The notes under the pieces are model-generated. The model did not search any database. It was not told where the DNA came from and saw only the letters and a program-made list of their open reading frames with translations. Below, one piece after another: positions 1 to 13,003 of a stretch of 62,000 bases of DNA. Origin of the DNA: Apostichopus japonicus (taxonomy: Eukaryota; Echinodermata; Holothuroidea; Aspidochirotida; Stichopodidae); contig NC_092577.1 in the NCBI RefSeq assembly GCF_037975245.1, positions 4,560,001 through 4,622,000 on the forward strand, written 5' to 3'. The stretch's first letter is position 1. Each line of letters opens with the position of its first letter. A program made the position numbers and the translations under genes.

Positions 1-1312
1 CTTCTCCAAGTAAACCTGAAGGAAAAAGAGAGATTGAGAGAGAGAAAATGTGAAAGATTGGTATCATGAAACCAAATTTTCCTATCCCAGATTTAAGATT
101 TGTTGCCGCCATGTTTTAATGAACTTCCAACATGATACGTACGTACACACATTATAAGTTAAAGAGTACTGCACAAATCGTTACTTTATCTCAATATGTC
201 TAGCTCAGAGACTATACTGGGAATCATGTGTCAGCAGCTCTAGGTCCCAACTTTTAATCGCAACCCTCCACAATCTGAAATCTATGGGGTATGTACAGCC
301 TTACTTTTCAAATGGAGTTTCTCAGGTTGGACACTAGTTTCTTGACACCCACAGAGTAACGATTTTAGGCATCTGAACAAAACAAATTATGTTAACACAG
401 CTAGTGCTATGCACCCTATGAACACAACACAGTATCGTAATAACCAGTGTTTTGTACTCTATGAACAAAACACAGTATAATAATAACCAGTGTTATGTAC
501 CCTATGAACACAACACACAGTATTATAATAACCAGTGTTATGTATCCTATGCACAACACACAGTATACTTATAACCAGTGTTATGTATCCTATGCACAAC
601 ACACAGTATACTTATAACAAGTGTTATGTACCCTATGCACAACACACAGTATACTTATAACCAGTGTTATTTACCCTATGCACAACACAAAAATAATAAC
701 AAACAGTGTTATGTACCCTATGAACACAACACAGTGTAATAATAACCAGTGTTATGTACCCTATTAACACAACACAGTGTAATAATAACCAGTGTTATGT
801 ACCCTATGAAACATGATAAACAGTATAATAATAACCAGTGCTATGTACCCTCTGCACACAAAATGCAGTGTAATAATAATATGTGTTCAAGTGGCATTAA
901 GAAATATCATGGAAGTGAAGAGTAAGTTTAATACAAACCCACTTCTCCTACTTTCGTATGCAGCTGCTTAGCCTTTCAGGTCGGTATTATTATATTTACT
1001 ATTCGTCTCACTTTGAGGGACATTTTCCTGAATTTGCGCAGGTCCCACACTGCCTTTATAATTGTAGCTGAAACTCACTGAAACCTCGTCAACTCATTGC
1101 ATGCATCAATGCGATCTCAATGTGAACTCCAAACTGCCATGGATAACACACCCCTCAAATGTCTCATCCACTCGTGATGACGTATGCGGCCATGTTGAAA
1201 TGTTCCATTCATATATGTAAACGTTTAAACTACTGCTTTTAACCAATCCACTGTACCCTGCCTACCTACACCTTACCGTTATTTTACCTGCAACCTACCT
1301 GCATCCTACCTA
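1..1312. repeat. Minisatellite (43-45 bp unit) at about 400-880, with plain intron around it
   Basis: About ten head-to-tail units built on a core like AATAACCAGTGTTATGTACC, spaced 43 to 45 bases, run from about 400 to 880. They have small indels and base changes, so the array is moderately old. Positions 1-399 and 881-1312 show no exon with CUB or LDLa features on either strand and no other structure. The region should be the intron after the LDLa exon at 1522-1620. Confidence 0.75.
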
Positions 1313-1475
1313 CAGGGATGAGCCTGGGGTAAAACAAATCTTGGAATTTTGCAAAAAATTGCGGTATAGGCTCCAGTTTGCTTATGCTACAGTGTGTTAG
1401 GATAATAGTTTTTGTCCCTGAGGTAGAAAAGAAATCACAGATATTCCGCGAATTCGCGGAAAATGCTCATGCCTG
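1313..1475 (+). mobile_element. Short inverted-repeat transposon, 6-bp target-site family, copy 1
   Basis: It begins CAGGGATGAGCC and ends GCTCATGCCTG, giving terminal inverted repeats of about 11 bases. The flanks TACCTA and TACCTT form a 6-base duplication with one mismatch. It has the family's GCGGTATAGGCTCCAGTTTG core and an intact 18-base palindrome TTCCGCGAATTCGCGGAA near its right end. It has no coding capacity. Confidence 0.85.
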
Positions 1476-1521
1476 TACCTTCCTGCCCTTCCTACACCTT
1501 TACTTTTTTTTATTCACTCAC

Positions 1522-1620
1522 CACAACCTTCTTCATCTTCTCCATAAGGACAGTCCAAGATATAATTACACAACTGTTCAGTACTAATAACACTGCCATC
1601 ACTGCAATTACCACCCATGT
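1522..1620 (-). CDS. LDLa domain exon (four cysteines), last exon seen
   Basis: A 99-base phase 1-1 exon with an AG after a T-rich tract and a GTGAGT donor. It reads GGNCSDGSVISTEQLC, NYILDC, then PYGEDEEGC. The four-cysteine LDLa core matches the CNY..xC type of the DGSDE-bearing modules, with YGEDE in the calcium motif. It ends in phase 1, so the protein continues beyond position 1. The 78-bp array begins only about 160 bases from its acceptor. Confidence 0.88.
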
Positions 1621-1782
1621 CTAAAGAAAGATAAAAAAAATAAAAAAAAGGTAACAAGAAAAAAATAAGGCGGTAATGTAGTCTCGTCATTGCCTTTCCA
1701 CTTGCTGCTAAAGTTAAAAGCACCAATCGCATATGTATTGAAGGGTGAAGGGTTAAGATATCCAAAAAACGGGGAAACAGAA

Positions 1783-4700
1783 ACATATATGAACAAAACT
1801 TAGCCATCCATGGTTTGAATCTGCACGTGATATGCTAGTTGCTCTCACAGTGACACTAACATCATATGAACAAAAACTTAGCCATCAATGGTTTGAATCT
1901 GCACATGATATGCTAGTTGCTCTCACAGTGACACTAACATCATATGGACAGAAACTTAGCCATCAATGGTTTGAATCTACACATGATATGCTAGTTGCTC
2001 TCACAGTGACACTAACATCATATGGACAGAAACTTAGCCATCAATGGTTTGAATCTGCACATGATATGCTAGTTGCTCTCACAGTGACACTAACATCATA
2101 TGGACAGAAACTTAGCCATCAATGGTTTGAATCTGCACATGATATGCTAGTTGCTCTCACAGTGACACTAACATCATATGAACAAAAACTTAGCCATCAA
2201 TGGTTTGAATCTGCACATGATATGCTAGTTGCTCTCACAGTGACACTAACATCATATAGACAGAAACTTAGCCATCAATGGTTTGAATCTACACATGATA
2301 TGCTAGTTGCTCTCACAGTGACACTAACATCATATGAACAAAAACTTAGCCATCAATGGTTTGAATCTGCACATGATATGCTAGTTGCTCTCACAGTGAC
2401 ACTAACATCATATGGACAGAAACTTAGCCATCAATGGTTTGAATCTACACATGATATGCTAGTTGCTCTCACAGTGACACTAACATCATATGAACAAAAA
2501 CTTAGCCATCAATGGTTTGAATCTGCACATGATATGCTAGTTGCTCTCACAGTGACACTAACATCATATGGACAGAAACTTAGCCATCAATGGTTTGAAT
2601 CTGCACATGATATGCTAGTTGCTCTCACAGTGACACTAACATCATATGGACAGAAACTTAGCCATCAATGGTTTGAATCTGCACATGATATGCTAGTTGC
2701 TCTCACAGTGACACTAACATCATATGAACAAAAACTTAGCCATCAATGGTTTGAATCTGCACATGATATGCTAGTTGCTCTCACAGTGACACTAACATCA
2801 TATGGACAGAAACTTAGCCATCAATGGTTTGAATCTGCACATGATATGCTAGTTGCTCTCACAGTGACACTAACATCATATGAACAAAAACTTAGCCATC
2901 AATGGTTTGAATCTGCACATGATATGCTAGTTGCTCTCACAGTGACACTAACATCATATGGACAGAAACTTAGCCATCAATGGTTTGAATCTACACATGA
3001 TATGCTAGTTGCTCTCACAGTGACACTAACATCATATGGACAGAAACTTAGCCATCAATGGTTTGAATCTGCACATGATATGCTAGTTGCTCTCACAGTG
3101 ACACTAACATCATATGGACAGAAACTTAGCCATCAATGGTTTGAATCTGCACATGATATGCTAGTTGCTCTCACAGTGACACTAACATCATATGGACAGA
3201 AACTTAGCCATCAATGGTTTGAATCTGCACATGATATGCTAGTTGCTCTCACAGTGACACTAACATCATATGGACAGAAACTTAGCCATCAATGGTTTGA
3301 ATCTGCACATGATATGCTAGTTGCTCTCACAGTGACACTAACATCATATGGACAGAAACTTAGCCATCAATGGTTTGAATCTGCACATGATATGCTAGTT
3401 GCTCTCACAGTGACACTAACATCATATGAACAAAAACTTAGCCATCAATGGTTTGAATCTGCACATGATATGCTAGTTGCTCTCACAGTGACACTAACAT
3501 CATATGGACAGAAACTTAGCCATCAATGGTTTGAATCTGCACATGATATGCTAGTTGCTCTCACAGTGACACTAACATCATATGAACAAAAACTTAGCCA
3601 TCAATGGTTTGAATCTGCACATGATATGCGAGTTGCTCTCACAGTGACACTAACATCATATGGACAGAAACTTAGCCATCAATGGTTTGAATCTACACAT
3701 GATATGCTAGTTGCTCTCACAGTGACACTAACATCATATGGACAGAAACTTAGCCATCAATGGTTTGAATCTGCACATGATATGCTAGTTGCTCTCACAG
3801 TGACACTAACATCATATGGACAGAAACTTAGCCATCAATGGTTTGAATCTGCACATGATATGCTAGTTGCTCTCACAGTGACACTAACATCATATGGACA
3901 GAAACTTAGCCATCAATGGTTTGAATCTGCACATGATATGCTAGTTGCTCTCACAGTGACACTAACATCATATGGACAGAAACTTAGCCATCAATGGTTT
4001 GAATCTGCACATGATATGCTAGTTGCTCTCACAGTGACACTAACATCATATGAACAAAAACTTAGCCATCAATGGTTTGAATCTGCACGTGATATGCTAG
4101 TTGCTCTCACAGTGACACTAACATCATATGGACAGAAACTTAGCCACCAATGGTTTGAATCTGCACATGATATGCTAGTTGCTCTCACAGTGACACTAAC
4201 ATCATATGGACAGAAACTTAGCCATCAATGGTTTGAATCTACACATGATATGCTAGTTGCTCTCACAGTGACACTAACATCATATGGACAGAAACTTAGC
4301 CATCAATGGTTTGAATCTGCACATGATATGCTAGTTGCTCTCACAGTGACACTAACATCATATGGACAGAAACTTAGCCATCAATGGTTTGAATCTGCAC
4401 ATGATATGCTAGTTGCTCTCACAGTGACACTAACATCATATGGACAGAAACTTAGCCATCAATGGTTTGAATCTGCACATGATATGCTAGTTGCTCTCAC
4501 AGTGACACTAACATCATATGGACAGAAACTTAGCCATCAATGGTTTGAATCTGCACATGATATGCTAGTTGCTCTCACAGTGACACTAACATCATATGGA
4601 CAGAAACTTAGCCATCAATGGTTTGAATCTGCACATGATATGCTAGTTGCTCTCACAGTGACACTAACATCATATGAACAAAAACTTAGCCATCAATGGT

Positions 4701-7700
4701 TTGAATCTGCACATGATATGCTAGTTGCTCTCACAGTGACACTAACATCATATGGACAGAAACTTAGCCATCAATGGTTTGAATCTGCACATGATATGCT
4801 AGTTGCTCTCACAGTGACACTAACATCATATGAACAAAAACTTAGCCATCAATGGTTTGAATCTGCAAATGATATGCGAGTTGCTCTCACAGTGACACTA
4901 ACATCATATGGACAGAAACTTAGCCATCAATGGTTTGAATCTACACATGATATGCTAGTTGCTCTCACAGTGACACTAACATCATATGGACAGAAACTTA
5001 GCCATCAATGGTTTGAATCTGCACATGATATGCTAGTTGCTCTCACAGTGACACTAACATCATATGGACAGAAACTTAGCCATCAATGGTTTGAATCTGC
5101 ACATGATATGCTAGTTGCTCTCACAGTGACACTAACATCATATGGACAGAAACTTAGCCATCAATGGTTTGAATCTGCACATGATATGCTAGTTGCTCTC
5201 ACAGTGACACTAACATCATATGGACAGAAACTTAGCCATCAATGGTTTGAATCTGCACATGATATGCTAGTTGCTCTCACAGTGACACTAACATCATATG
5301 AACAAAAACTTAGCCATCAATGGTTTGAATCTGCACGTGATATGCTAGTTGCTCTCACAGTGACACTAACATCATATGGACAGAAACTTAGCCACCAATG
5401 GTTTGAATCTGCACATGATATGCTAGTTGCTCTCACAGTGACACTAACATCATATGGACAGAAACTTAGCCATCAATGGTTTGAATCTGCACATGATATG
5501 CTAGTTGCTCTCACAGTGACACTAACATCATATGGACAGAAACTTAGCCATCAATGGTTTGAATCTGCACATGATATGCTAGTTGCTCTCACAGTGACAC
5601 TAACATCATATGGACAGAAACTTAGCCATCCATGGTTTGAATCTGCACATGATATGCTAGTTGCGCTCACAGTGACACTAACATCATATGGACAGAAACT
5701 TAGCCATCCATGGTTTGAATCTACACATGATATGCTAGTTGCTCTCACAGTGACACTAACATCATATGAACAAAAACTTAGCCATCAATGGTTTGAATCT
5801 GCACGTGATATGCTAGTTGCTCTCACAGTGACACTAACATCATATGGACAGAAACTTAGCCATCAATGGTTTGAATATGCACATGATATGCTAGTTGCTC
5901 TCACAGTGACACTAACATCATATGGACAGAAACTTAGCCATCAATGGTTTGAATCTACACATGATATGCTAGTTGCTCTCACAGTGACACTAACATCATA
6001 TGAACAAAAACTTAGCCATCCATGGTTTGAATCTGCACATGATATGCTAGTTGCTCTCACAGTGACACTAACATCATATGAACAAAAACTTAGCCATCAA
6101 TGGTTTGAATCTACACATGATATGCTAGTTGCTCTCACAGTGACACTAACATCATATGAACAAAAACTTAGCCATCCATGGTTTGAATCTGCACATGATA
6201 TGCTAGTTGCTCTCACAGTGACACTAACATCATATGGACAGAAACTTAGCCATCAATGGTTTGAATCTGCACATGATATGCTAGTTGCTCTCACAGTGAC
6301 ACTAACATCATATGAACAAAAACTTAGCCATCAATGGTTTGAATCTGCACGTGATATGCTAGTTGCTCTCACAGTGACACTAACATCATATGGACAGAAA
6401 CTTAGCCACCAATGGTTTGAATCTGCACATGATATGCTAGTTGCTCTCACAGTGACACTAACATCATATGGACAGAAACTTAGCCATCAATGGTTTGAAT
6501 CTGCACATGATATGCTAGTTGCTCTCACAGTGACACTAACATCATATGAACAAAAACTTAGCCATCAATGGTTTGAATCTGCACGTGATATGCTAGTTGC
6601 TCTCACAGTGACACTAACATCATATGGACAGAAACTTAGCCACCAATGGTTTGAATCTGCACATGATATGCTAGTTGCTCTCACAGTGACACTAACATCA
6701 TATGAACAAAAACTTAGCCATCAATGGTTTGAATCTACACATGATATGCTAGTTGCTCTCACAGTGACACTAACATCATATGAACAAAAACTTAGCCATC
6801 AATGGTTTGAATCTACACATGATATGCTAGTTGCTCTCACAGTGACACTAACATCATATGAACAAAAACTTAGCCATCCATGGTTTGAATCTGCACATGA
6901 TATGCTAGTTGCTCTCACAGTGACACTAACATCATATGGACAGAAACTTAGCCATCAATGGTTTGAATCTGCACATGATATGCTAGTTGCTCTCACAGTG
7001 ACACTAACATCATATGAACAAAAACTTAGCCATCAATGGTTTGAATCTGCACGTGATATGCTAGTTGCTCTCACAGTGACACTAACATCATATGGACAGA
7101 AACTTAGCCACCAATGGTTTGAATCTGCACATGATATGCTAGTTGCTCTCACAGTGACACTAACATCATATGGACAGAAACTTAGCCATCAATGGTTTGA
7201 ATCTGCACATGATATGCTAGTTGCTCTCACAGTGACACTAACATCATATGAACAAAAACTTAGCCATCAATGGTTTGAATCTGCACGTGATATGCTAGTT
7301 GCTCTCACAGTGACACTAACATCATATGGACAGAAACTTAGCCACCAATGGTTTGAATCTGCACATGATATGCTAGTTGCTCTCACAGTGACACTAACAT
7401 CATATGGACAGAAACTTAGCCATCAATGGTTTGAATCTGCACATGATATGCTAGTTGCTCTCACAGTGACACTAACATCATATGGACAGAAACTTAGCCA
7501 TCAATGGTTTGAATCTGCACATGATATGCTAGTTGCTCTCACAGTGACACTAACATCATATGGACAGAAACTTAGCCATCCATGGTTTGAATCTGCACAT
7601 GATATGCTAGTTGCTCTCACAGTGACACTAACATCATATGGACAGAAACTTAGCCATCCATGGTTTGAATCTACACATGATATGCTAGTTGCTCTCACAG

Positions 7701-8482
7701 TGACACTAACATCATATGAACAAAAACTTAGCCATCAATGGTTTGAATCTGCACGTGATATGCTAGTTGCTCTCACAGTGACACTAACATCATATGGACA
7801 GAAACTTAGCCATCAATGGTTTGAATATGCACATGATATGCTAGTTGCTCTCACAGTGACACTAACATCATATGGACAGAAACTTAGCCATCAATGGTTT
7901 GAATCTACACATGATATGCTAGTTGCTCTCACAGTGACACTAACATCATATGAACAAAAACTTAGCCATCCATGGTTTGAATCTGCACGTGATATGCTAG
8001 TTGCTCTCACAGTGACACTAACATCATATGGACAAAAACTTAGCCACCAATGGTTTGAATCTGCACATGATATGCTAGTTGCTCTCACAGTGACACTAAC
8101 ATCATATGAACAAAAACTTAGCCATCCATGGTTTGAATCTGCACGTGATATGCTAGTTGCTCTCACAGTGACACTAACATCATATGGACAGAAACTTAGC
8201 CATCAATGGTTTGAATCTGCACATGATATGCTAGTTGCTCTCACAGTGACACTAACATCATATGGACAGAAACTTAGCCATCAATGGTTTGAATCTACAC
8301 ATGATATGCTAGTTGCTCTCACAGTGACACTAACATCATATGAACAAAAACTTAGCCATCAATGGTTTGAATCTGCACATGATATGCTAGTTGCTCTCAC
8401 AGTGACACTAACATCATATGGACAGAAACTTAGCCATCAATGGTTTGAATCTGCACATGATATGCTAGTTGCTCTCACTGCG
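1783..8482 (+). repeat. 78-bp satellite array, about 86 units, open in one plus-strand frame
   Basis: A head-to-tail array of a 78-base unit runs without interruption. Because 78 is divisible by 3 and the unit lacks a stop in one plus-strand frame, the frame stays open from 1832 to 8527 (2231 codons, about 86 repeats of 26 residues beginning MLVALTVTLTSY). The main variants are GGACAGAAA versus GAACAAAAA, CATCAATGG versus CATCCATGG, and GCACATGAT, ACACATGAT or GCACGTGAT. Most variants change the amino acid, so I do not read it as a protein-coding gene. It lies inside the intron between CUB9 and the last LDLa exon, antisense to the host gene. Confidence 0.96.
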
Positions 8483-8672
8483 ACACCAACGGAAACATTT
8501 AGTCAAGGCCTTGACACTTTACACTAAAGCTCAAAAAGTGAAGAAAAATAACATGACACGATAAAGTGTATCGTACGTTCAATCCTGGCATCACTAGTTG
8601 CATTTGTTAGGAATCAGATATCTCAGTCTCTCCCATTCTGGAGGAATGATACCTATGAGGCCTTCACATTTT

Positions 8673-8711
8673 GCTAGTTGCTCTCACAGTGACACTAACA
8701 TCATATGAACA
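8673..8711 (+). repeat. Orphan fragment of the 78-bp unit
   Basis: A 39-base piece matching the GCTAGTTGCTCTCACAGTGA to CATATGAACA part of the satellite stands alone about 190 bases beyond the array end. It runs directly into the 33-bp repeat that follows. Confidence 0.9.
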
Positions 8712-8715
8712 TTTT

Positions 8716-9110
8716 GGTATTCAACTCTACGTTAATCAATAACGATTTGGTACTCAACTCTACGATAAGCAATTACGATTTGAATTCTCAACTCTTCTAA
8801 GCAATACGATTTTGGTACCCAAGGCTACAATCAGCAATAACGATTTGGTACTCAACTCCACACAAAAAAGGAAGCAATAACATTTTGGTACTCAACTCTA
8901 AAATCAGCAACAAAGTTTTGGTACTCAACTCTACAATAAGCAATAACATTTTGGTACTCAACTCTAAAATCAGCAGTGATGTTTTGGTACCCAATGCTAC
9001 GATCAGCAATATGTTTTGTGCCCAATTCTACAATATGCATTAACGGTTTGGTACTCAACTCTATGATAAGCAATAACGTTCTGGTACTCAACGCCAGGAT
9101 CAGCGATTTA
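8716..9110 (+). repeat. Degenerate tandem repeat of about 33 bp
   Basis: Units contain a core like TTTGGTACTCAACTCTA followed by AAGCAATAACGA, repeated at roughly 33-base steps with many changes. It is unrelated in sequence to the 78-bp satellite. Confidence 0.85.
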
Positions 9111-10298
9111 TCTCAGAAATCATTACTTTCTGATATCATGTTTCAAACCTTTCCAGAATTTGACCTCCACCAATTTTGACAGATTTCCGTGTACTCCACG
9201 AGAGGAATCTACACATACCGATGATATAACTCAACATAGTGAGCCATAGTGTAATATGCTACACAGTTTTTCAAACTTTCACGTCTGCCCACCTCAAGTG
9301 AATTACAGCCTCCACTTATAACAAAAGGGTTCTTGTACTCACACTATTGTGGAGCTACATACCATTAAGTATGAAGTTCATCCTAGCACAAGAGTCACAT
9401 ACGTAAACACACAAACACGTACACACCAGCAGCACTGCAAAGATTTCATTTCGTGTCTTCAGAAGGGAATCGAACCGGTAGGGTTTCGTATGACCTTTAT
9501 CAACTATATAACAATTCATTTAAATAAAGCATAAGGTAGGTTTGCTGAAGATGTCAGGAATAGGGGAGCAAAAAAATTGTCATTTTTAGAGCAGCTTTCA
9601 CCCTCTGGCCTGCAAATTTTACAAAATCACTCCAAAAAGATTTATCGATATCAACCCAAAATGTGGTATTAATGGAATAGAATAAGCCTATAGCCAAAGG
9701 TGGCACCATGAAAAAAAAAAAGAATTGGGTTATCTAAAGGTTGAATGTAGATTGTATCTGTCAAAATCACTGCGATTGACATTTATCATGACAAATGTGT
9801 TGAAAATGTCTCTTTTCTTCATAATTTGTATAATTTTGCAGACGAAAAATATATCATTCGAACCAAAACAAAATTCGGCATTTTGATGAAACCTTTGATG
9901 TCAGCCATACTGTACCTTGACAGCTAAGCAAACAATCCAAAATGTATCACATTTCCAAGGACTAAATTGATAAGATAATAAAAGAAACATTAAATTATGG
10001 TTTTTATAAACCTCTGTCAATAATAATATTACAGACCACCTACAGTGATCCTTTTCTGGAAGTGATGAAGAGATTATCTGGCAAATAAAATGGCTCACTT
10101 TCAAACGACCACACCTAGAGTCACGAAAAAAAGATATTGGGATGGAATTTTCACCCTTGGAAAAGTTGAAATTTTTTTTTTTTGGTCTTCCCTTGTAGAT
10201 TGCCAAATTGTCTTTGCAGAAAGAAATATTTGGCTAAATATAGTTGACCGGAAACGATTAAGTGTCGACCTTTCGGTTCGACGGTGTAACATGTTTAC
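9111..10298. other. Intron sequence without recognised exons
   Basis: A-T rich, with an interspersed-repeat feel around 9180-9540 (phrases similar to 40250-40520). No CUB, LDLa or other exon was recognised on either strand. Confidence 0.5.
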
Positions 10299-10634
10299 CT
10301 GCCACGATGGTCAGATTTATGAAGAATCCACGTTCGTTGAAGGCGCCGTCGGTGACGAACGTCACCCAGAGTTCGTTGCCGCGGGTAACAAATTGCTCAT
10401 CCGGTAATTCCGAGCCTGTCAGAGCAGCCAGTTCTGTCGCTGTGTTATTCGGATCACGGCCGGAACCGAACCTCAAAAAGTCAAACCCATCCTCCAGAGC
10501 GAGGTCGAAGACGTTGACGGCAATCAGAGAGCCTGGCTCGGAGACGAAGGTCCAGGTAATGTACTCGTTGTTAGGGTAATCCTCCGGATAGTCTGGGGAT
10601 GCCACGTACCCACGTTTGCCAACGGCTACGGGGT
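10299..10634 (-). CDS. CUB domain exon (CUB9, cysteine-free, unit B)
   Basis: A 336-base phase 1-1 exon (GTAAAC donor). It starts DPVAVGKRGYVASPDYPED, then YPNNEYITWTF, VNVFDLALEDGFDFLRFGS, the loop GRDPNNTATELAALTGSE, LWVTFVTDGAFNERGFFIN and a final LTIVAG. All strands of the CUB pattern can be followed, and it has no cysteine at all. It is the sister of CUB7. The next exon (1522-1620) lies 8.7 kb away, across the 78-bp satellite. Confidence 0.93.
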
Positions 10635-12566
10635 CTATTACAAAATCAAGTGAATCACAAAAATGACATGGTGCTCCTTTTGGGTGGGGGGGGCAGAGGG
10701 GCGGGGATGGGTTATGACAGGAATAAGACATAGAGAAAGCAGCCTACAAGGGGAGTTCCAAAGATAAACATGTGTGGGTTAAAAAATAGATTTCATTGTA
10801 AGTTCTCCTTTTTCCTTTTTTTTATCTCAAATGGCAAGGTCATAAAGTTTGAATGATTTTGGGTTTCATTTGTGGATATAGTTGACAAGCATAGATTTGC
10901 TCCAGAAGAAGAAAATAGCAAACTTTGCCAACGTTTTTGAACAAAGGAAATATTACAATTTTGACAGAGCGCTAAGGAAAGTCTCCTGATTTTGACCGAC
11001 AATATGATGGATAATTCCAACATCACAACTTTTTTTCTTTTGTATTTTACATTTTTCTTGACCAGAATTTCATACTCTGGCACCAATTCTGGCAGTTTTC
11101 GTTTTCATTTTGTTTGGAAAACAATTAAAAAGGTGAAAAACTGAGTAATTTTACACATAGGAGTATTACTTTTCACCATGTCATACCTTTCATATTTGCT
11201 TACATGATTTTTCGTTCAAGCCCTCGATCATCATTTTGCAAACAGTGTCACATAAATTTCAGTTATAAGATATATTTCATCAATAATTATCTCTGCAACA
11301 ACTTCATGATTAAACACACAGTGTACTATTTCAGTGGTCAAGCCAATTTTGCCTTCACACAGGAAAGTAGTGCTGGCCATAAGAGAACTTGTTTATACAA
11401 TCATATGGTGGCTGGTCAATTAATTAGGTGCGATCAAGGAAGAATCCTAATGGCAGTACTTGGGGTAGTTTATGCTGTCAAGTAACAAATTATTAATGCT
11501 CGAGTGAATTTGAGGAGGACTGGTTTTCTATAGGCAGGCTTGATTGTTATTTTCTTTATGAAGTACAAAACAATAATGCCTCTTTTTGACGATGTCGGTG
11601 TATCAACTTTCTTACCGCAGTCCTCTTCATCGCTGCCATCCCTACAGTGCCATTCATAGTTGCACAGATCCTCGGGGTCGATAGTCTCGCCATCACAGAC
11701 AAAGAATTCTGGAAAGGGGGAAAATTGGAACAAGGAGTTTTGAGCACCTTGAAGCGGCATTTTGCATTTTCAGTAGACAATTTCAAAAAAACTAGTTTTA
11801 CTTTTTAATATTTTTTGAGGAGAGAAATGTAAATGTATGAGACAAGTGAATGAATTTGGCTTAATCTACAACATTTATACAACTGCATATTAGTATTAGC
11901 TTGTATTAACTCATAGTAACGGAAGCTTACAAGTGCCATCGAGTCGATATGATCTAAACCCTAATAAGTTGTTTTCTTCCAGATAACTTTTGAAATGACC
12001 AGATTGTAATAGTCATATAAAATAAGTCATCACAGATCAAAATATTTACAAACAATTGTCAAATTGCACATTTCAAAAATGTCAACAATTTAACATTTTG
12101 CAGAAAATTGTTAAAAATGACATAACATTAATTGTCGATTCAACATCTTTCAGAATGATATTGAAAAATTGTAAACAACTTGCAAACACATTAACACTTT
12201 GAATGAAATTGTTGAAAATGATACTGACAAAAAGTAACACTGCAATGTAACATTTTAAGAATTTGCTGCAAAAAGCAAAAAATTTAAAATTCATCACATT
12301 TCTGAACTTTTACCTTCTTTTTAACAAGATATTACATCTAGTATCTGTACATTTCTCGATTATGAACTTTTTGTGTGAAAGATGTCCTGGGTGGCACATT
12401 CGAGCTGCCGTAGATTGATATTGAAAATTGCATTGCAAATTTGTACGCTAAATGTATTCCCTGTAATGTTTTCTTTCTTTCTTCACACAAATGCTATCAA
12501 TGTTTTGTAGATGGGCTTAGCAATGTGCTATATCCAAGGAAGGCGTGTTGGTAGGAAGTTCGGGGG
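10635..12566. other. Introns around the LDLa exon at 11616-11708
   Basis: No exon other than 11616-11708 was recognised. Positions 12050-12300 are A-T rich with a loose repeat of phrases such as ACATTTTGCAGAAAATTG; nothing else could be supported. Confidence 0.5.
11616..11708 (-). CDS. LDLa domain exon (four cysteines, DGSDE kept, unit B)
   Basis: A 93-base phase 1-1 exon (GTAAGA donor). It reads FFVCDGETIDPEDLC, NYEWHC, then RDGSDEEDC. The DGSDEED calcium motif is textbook; the family's first and third cysteines are missing. It is the counterpart of 16172-16264. Confidence 0.93.
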
Positions 12567-12976
12567 GGGCGTTGTGGTCAAGTGGTTAAGGCAGTGGATT
12601 GGTGAACTAAGGATTACAGGTTCGAGCCCTGGCCAGATCATTGCGTTGTGTCCTTGGGCAAGGCACTTTATCTCCATTGCCTCTCTTCACCCAGGTGTAT
12701 AAATGGGGACTTGCGAGGTAACTTGTAAATATAGCTGCGTGCACCAGTTTGTGGCTGCACCCTATGGGAATTCCCCCGGGGGACACGTGGTTGTGGGGCA
12801 CTGTGGTGCCCCAGGAGAGATTGATTGAATTGCGCACACTTTGGTGTGTAGGTGTGACAAGTTACCAATGACCAAGGCTAACTTGTCAAAGCACTACGAT
12901 CTCGATGTAGCAGCGCTACATAGGTGTCTAATATGTATGTATGTATGCGTGTATGTATGTATGTATGTATGCATGT
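12567..12976 (+). mobile_element. tRNA-headed SINE, copy A
   Basis: The head has polymerase III A and B box matches (TGGTCAAGTGGTTAAGGC and GGTTCGAGCCC). The body includes GTCCTTGGGCAAGGCACTTT and GTATAAATGGGGACTTGCGA, and the tail reads GCGCTACATAGG before an ATGT microsatellite. It shares head and body with the copies at 22607 and 60467, and the head with the one at 44372. It lies in the intron after CUB8. Confidence 0.88.
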
Positions 12977-13003
12977 AGGAAGTGACCTTGATACGGAACA
13001 TAC

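Noticed and set aside
1783-8482. CRISPR array
   Set aside because: The repeats are head-to-tail without unique spacers and the genome is eukaryotic.
1832-8527. A single protein-coding gene of 2231 residues on plus
   Set aside because: It is a 78-base satellite with a unit length divisible by 3; variants are mostly amino-acid changing, there is no non-repetitive domain, and it lies inside an intron of the minus-strand gene.
11204-11485. A 93-residue protein on plus at 11204-11485
   Set aside because: It lies antisense in an intron, has low-complexity composition and no domain or initiation evidence.
12567-12976. Functional tRNA genes at 12567, 22607, 44372 and 60467
   Set aside because: A and B boxes are followed by a shared SINE body and tail, and acceptor stems do not pair.
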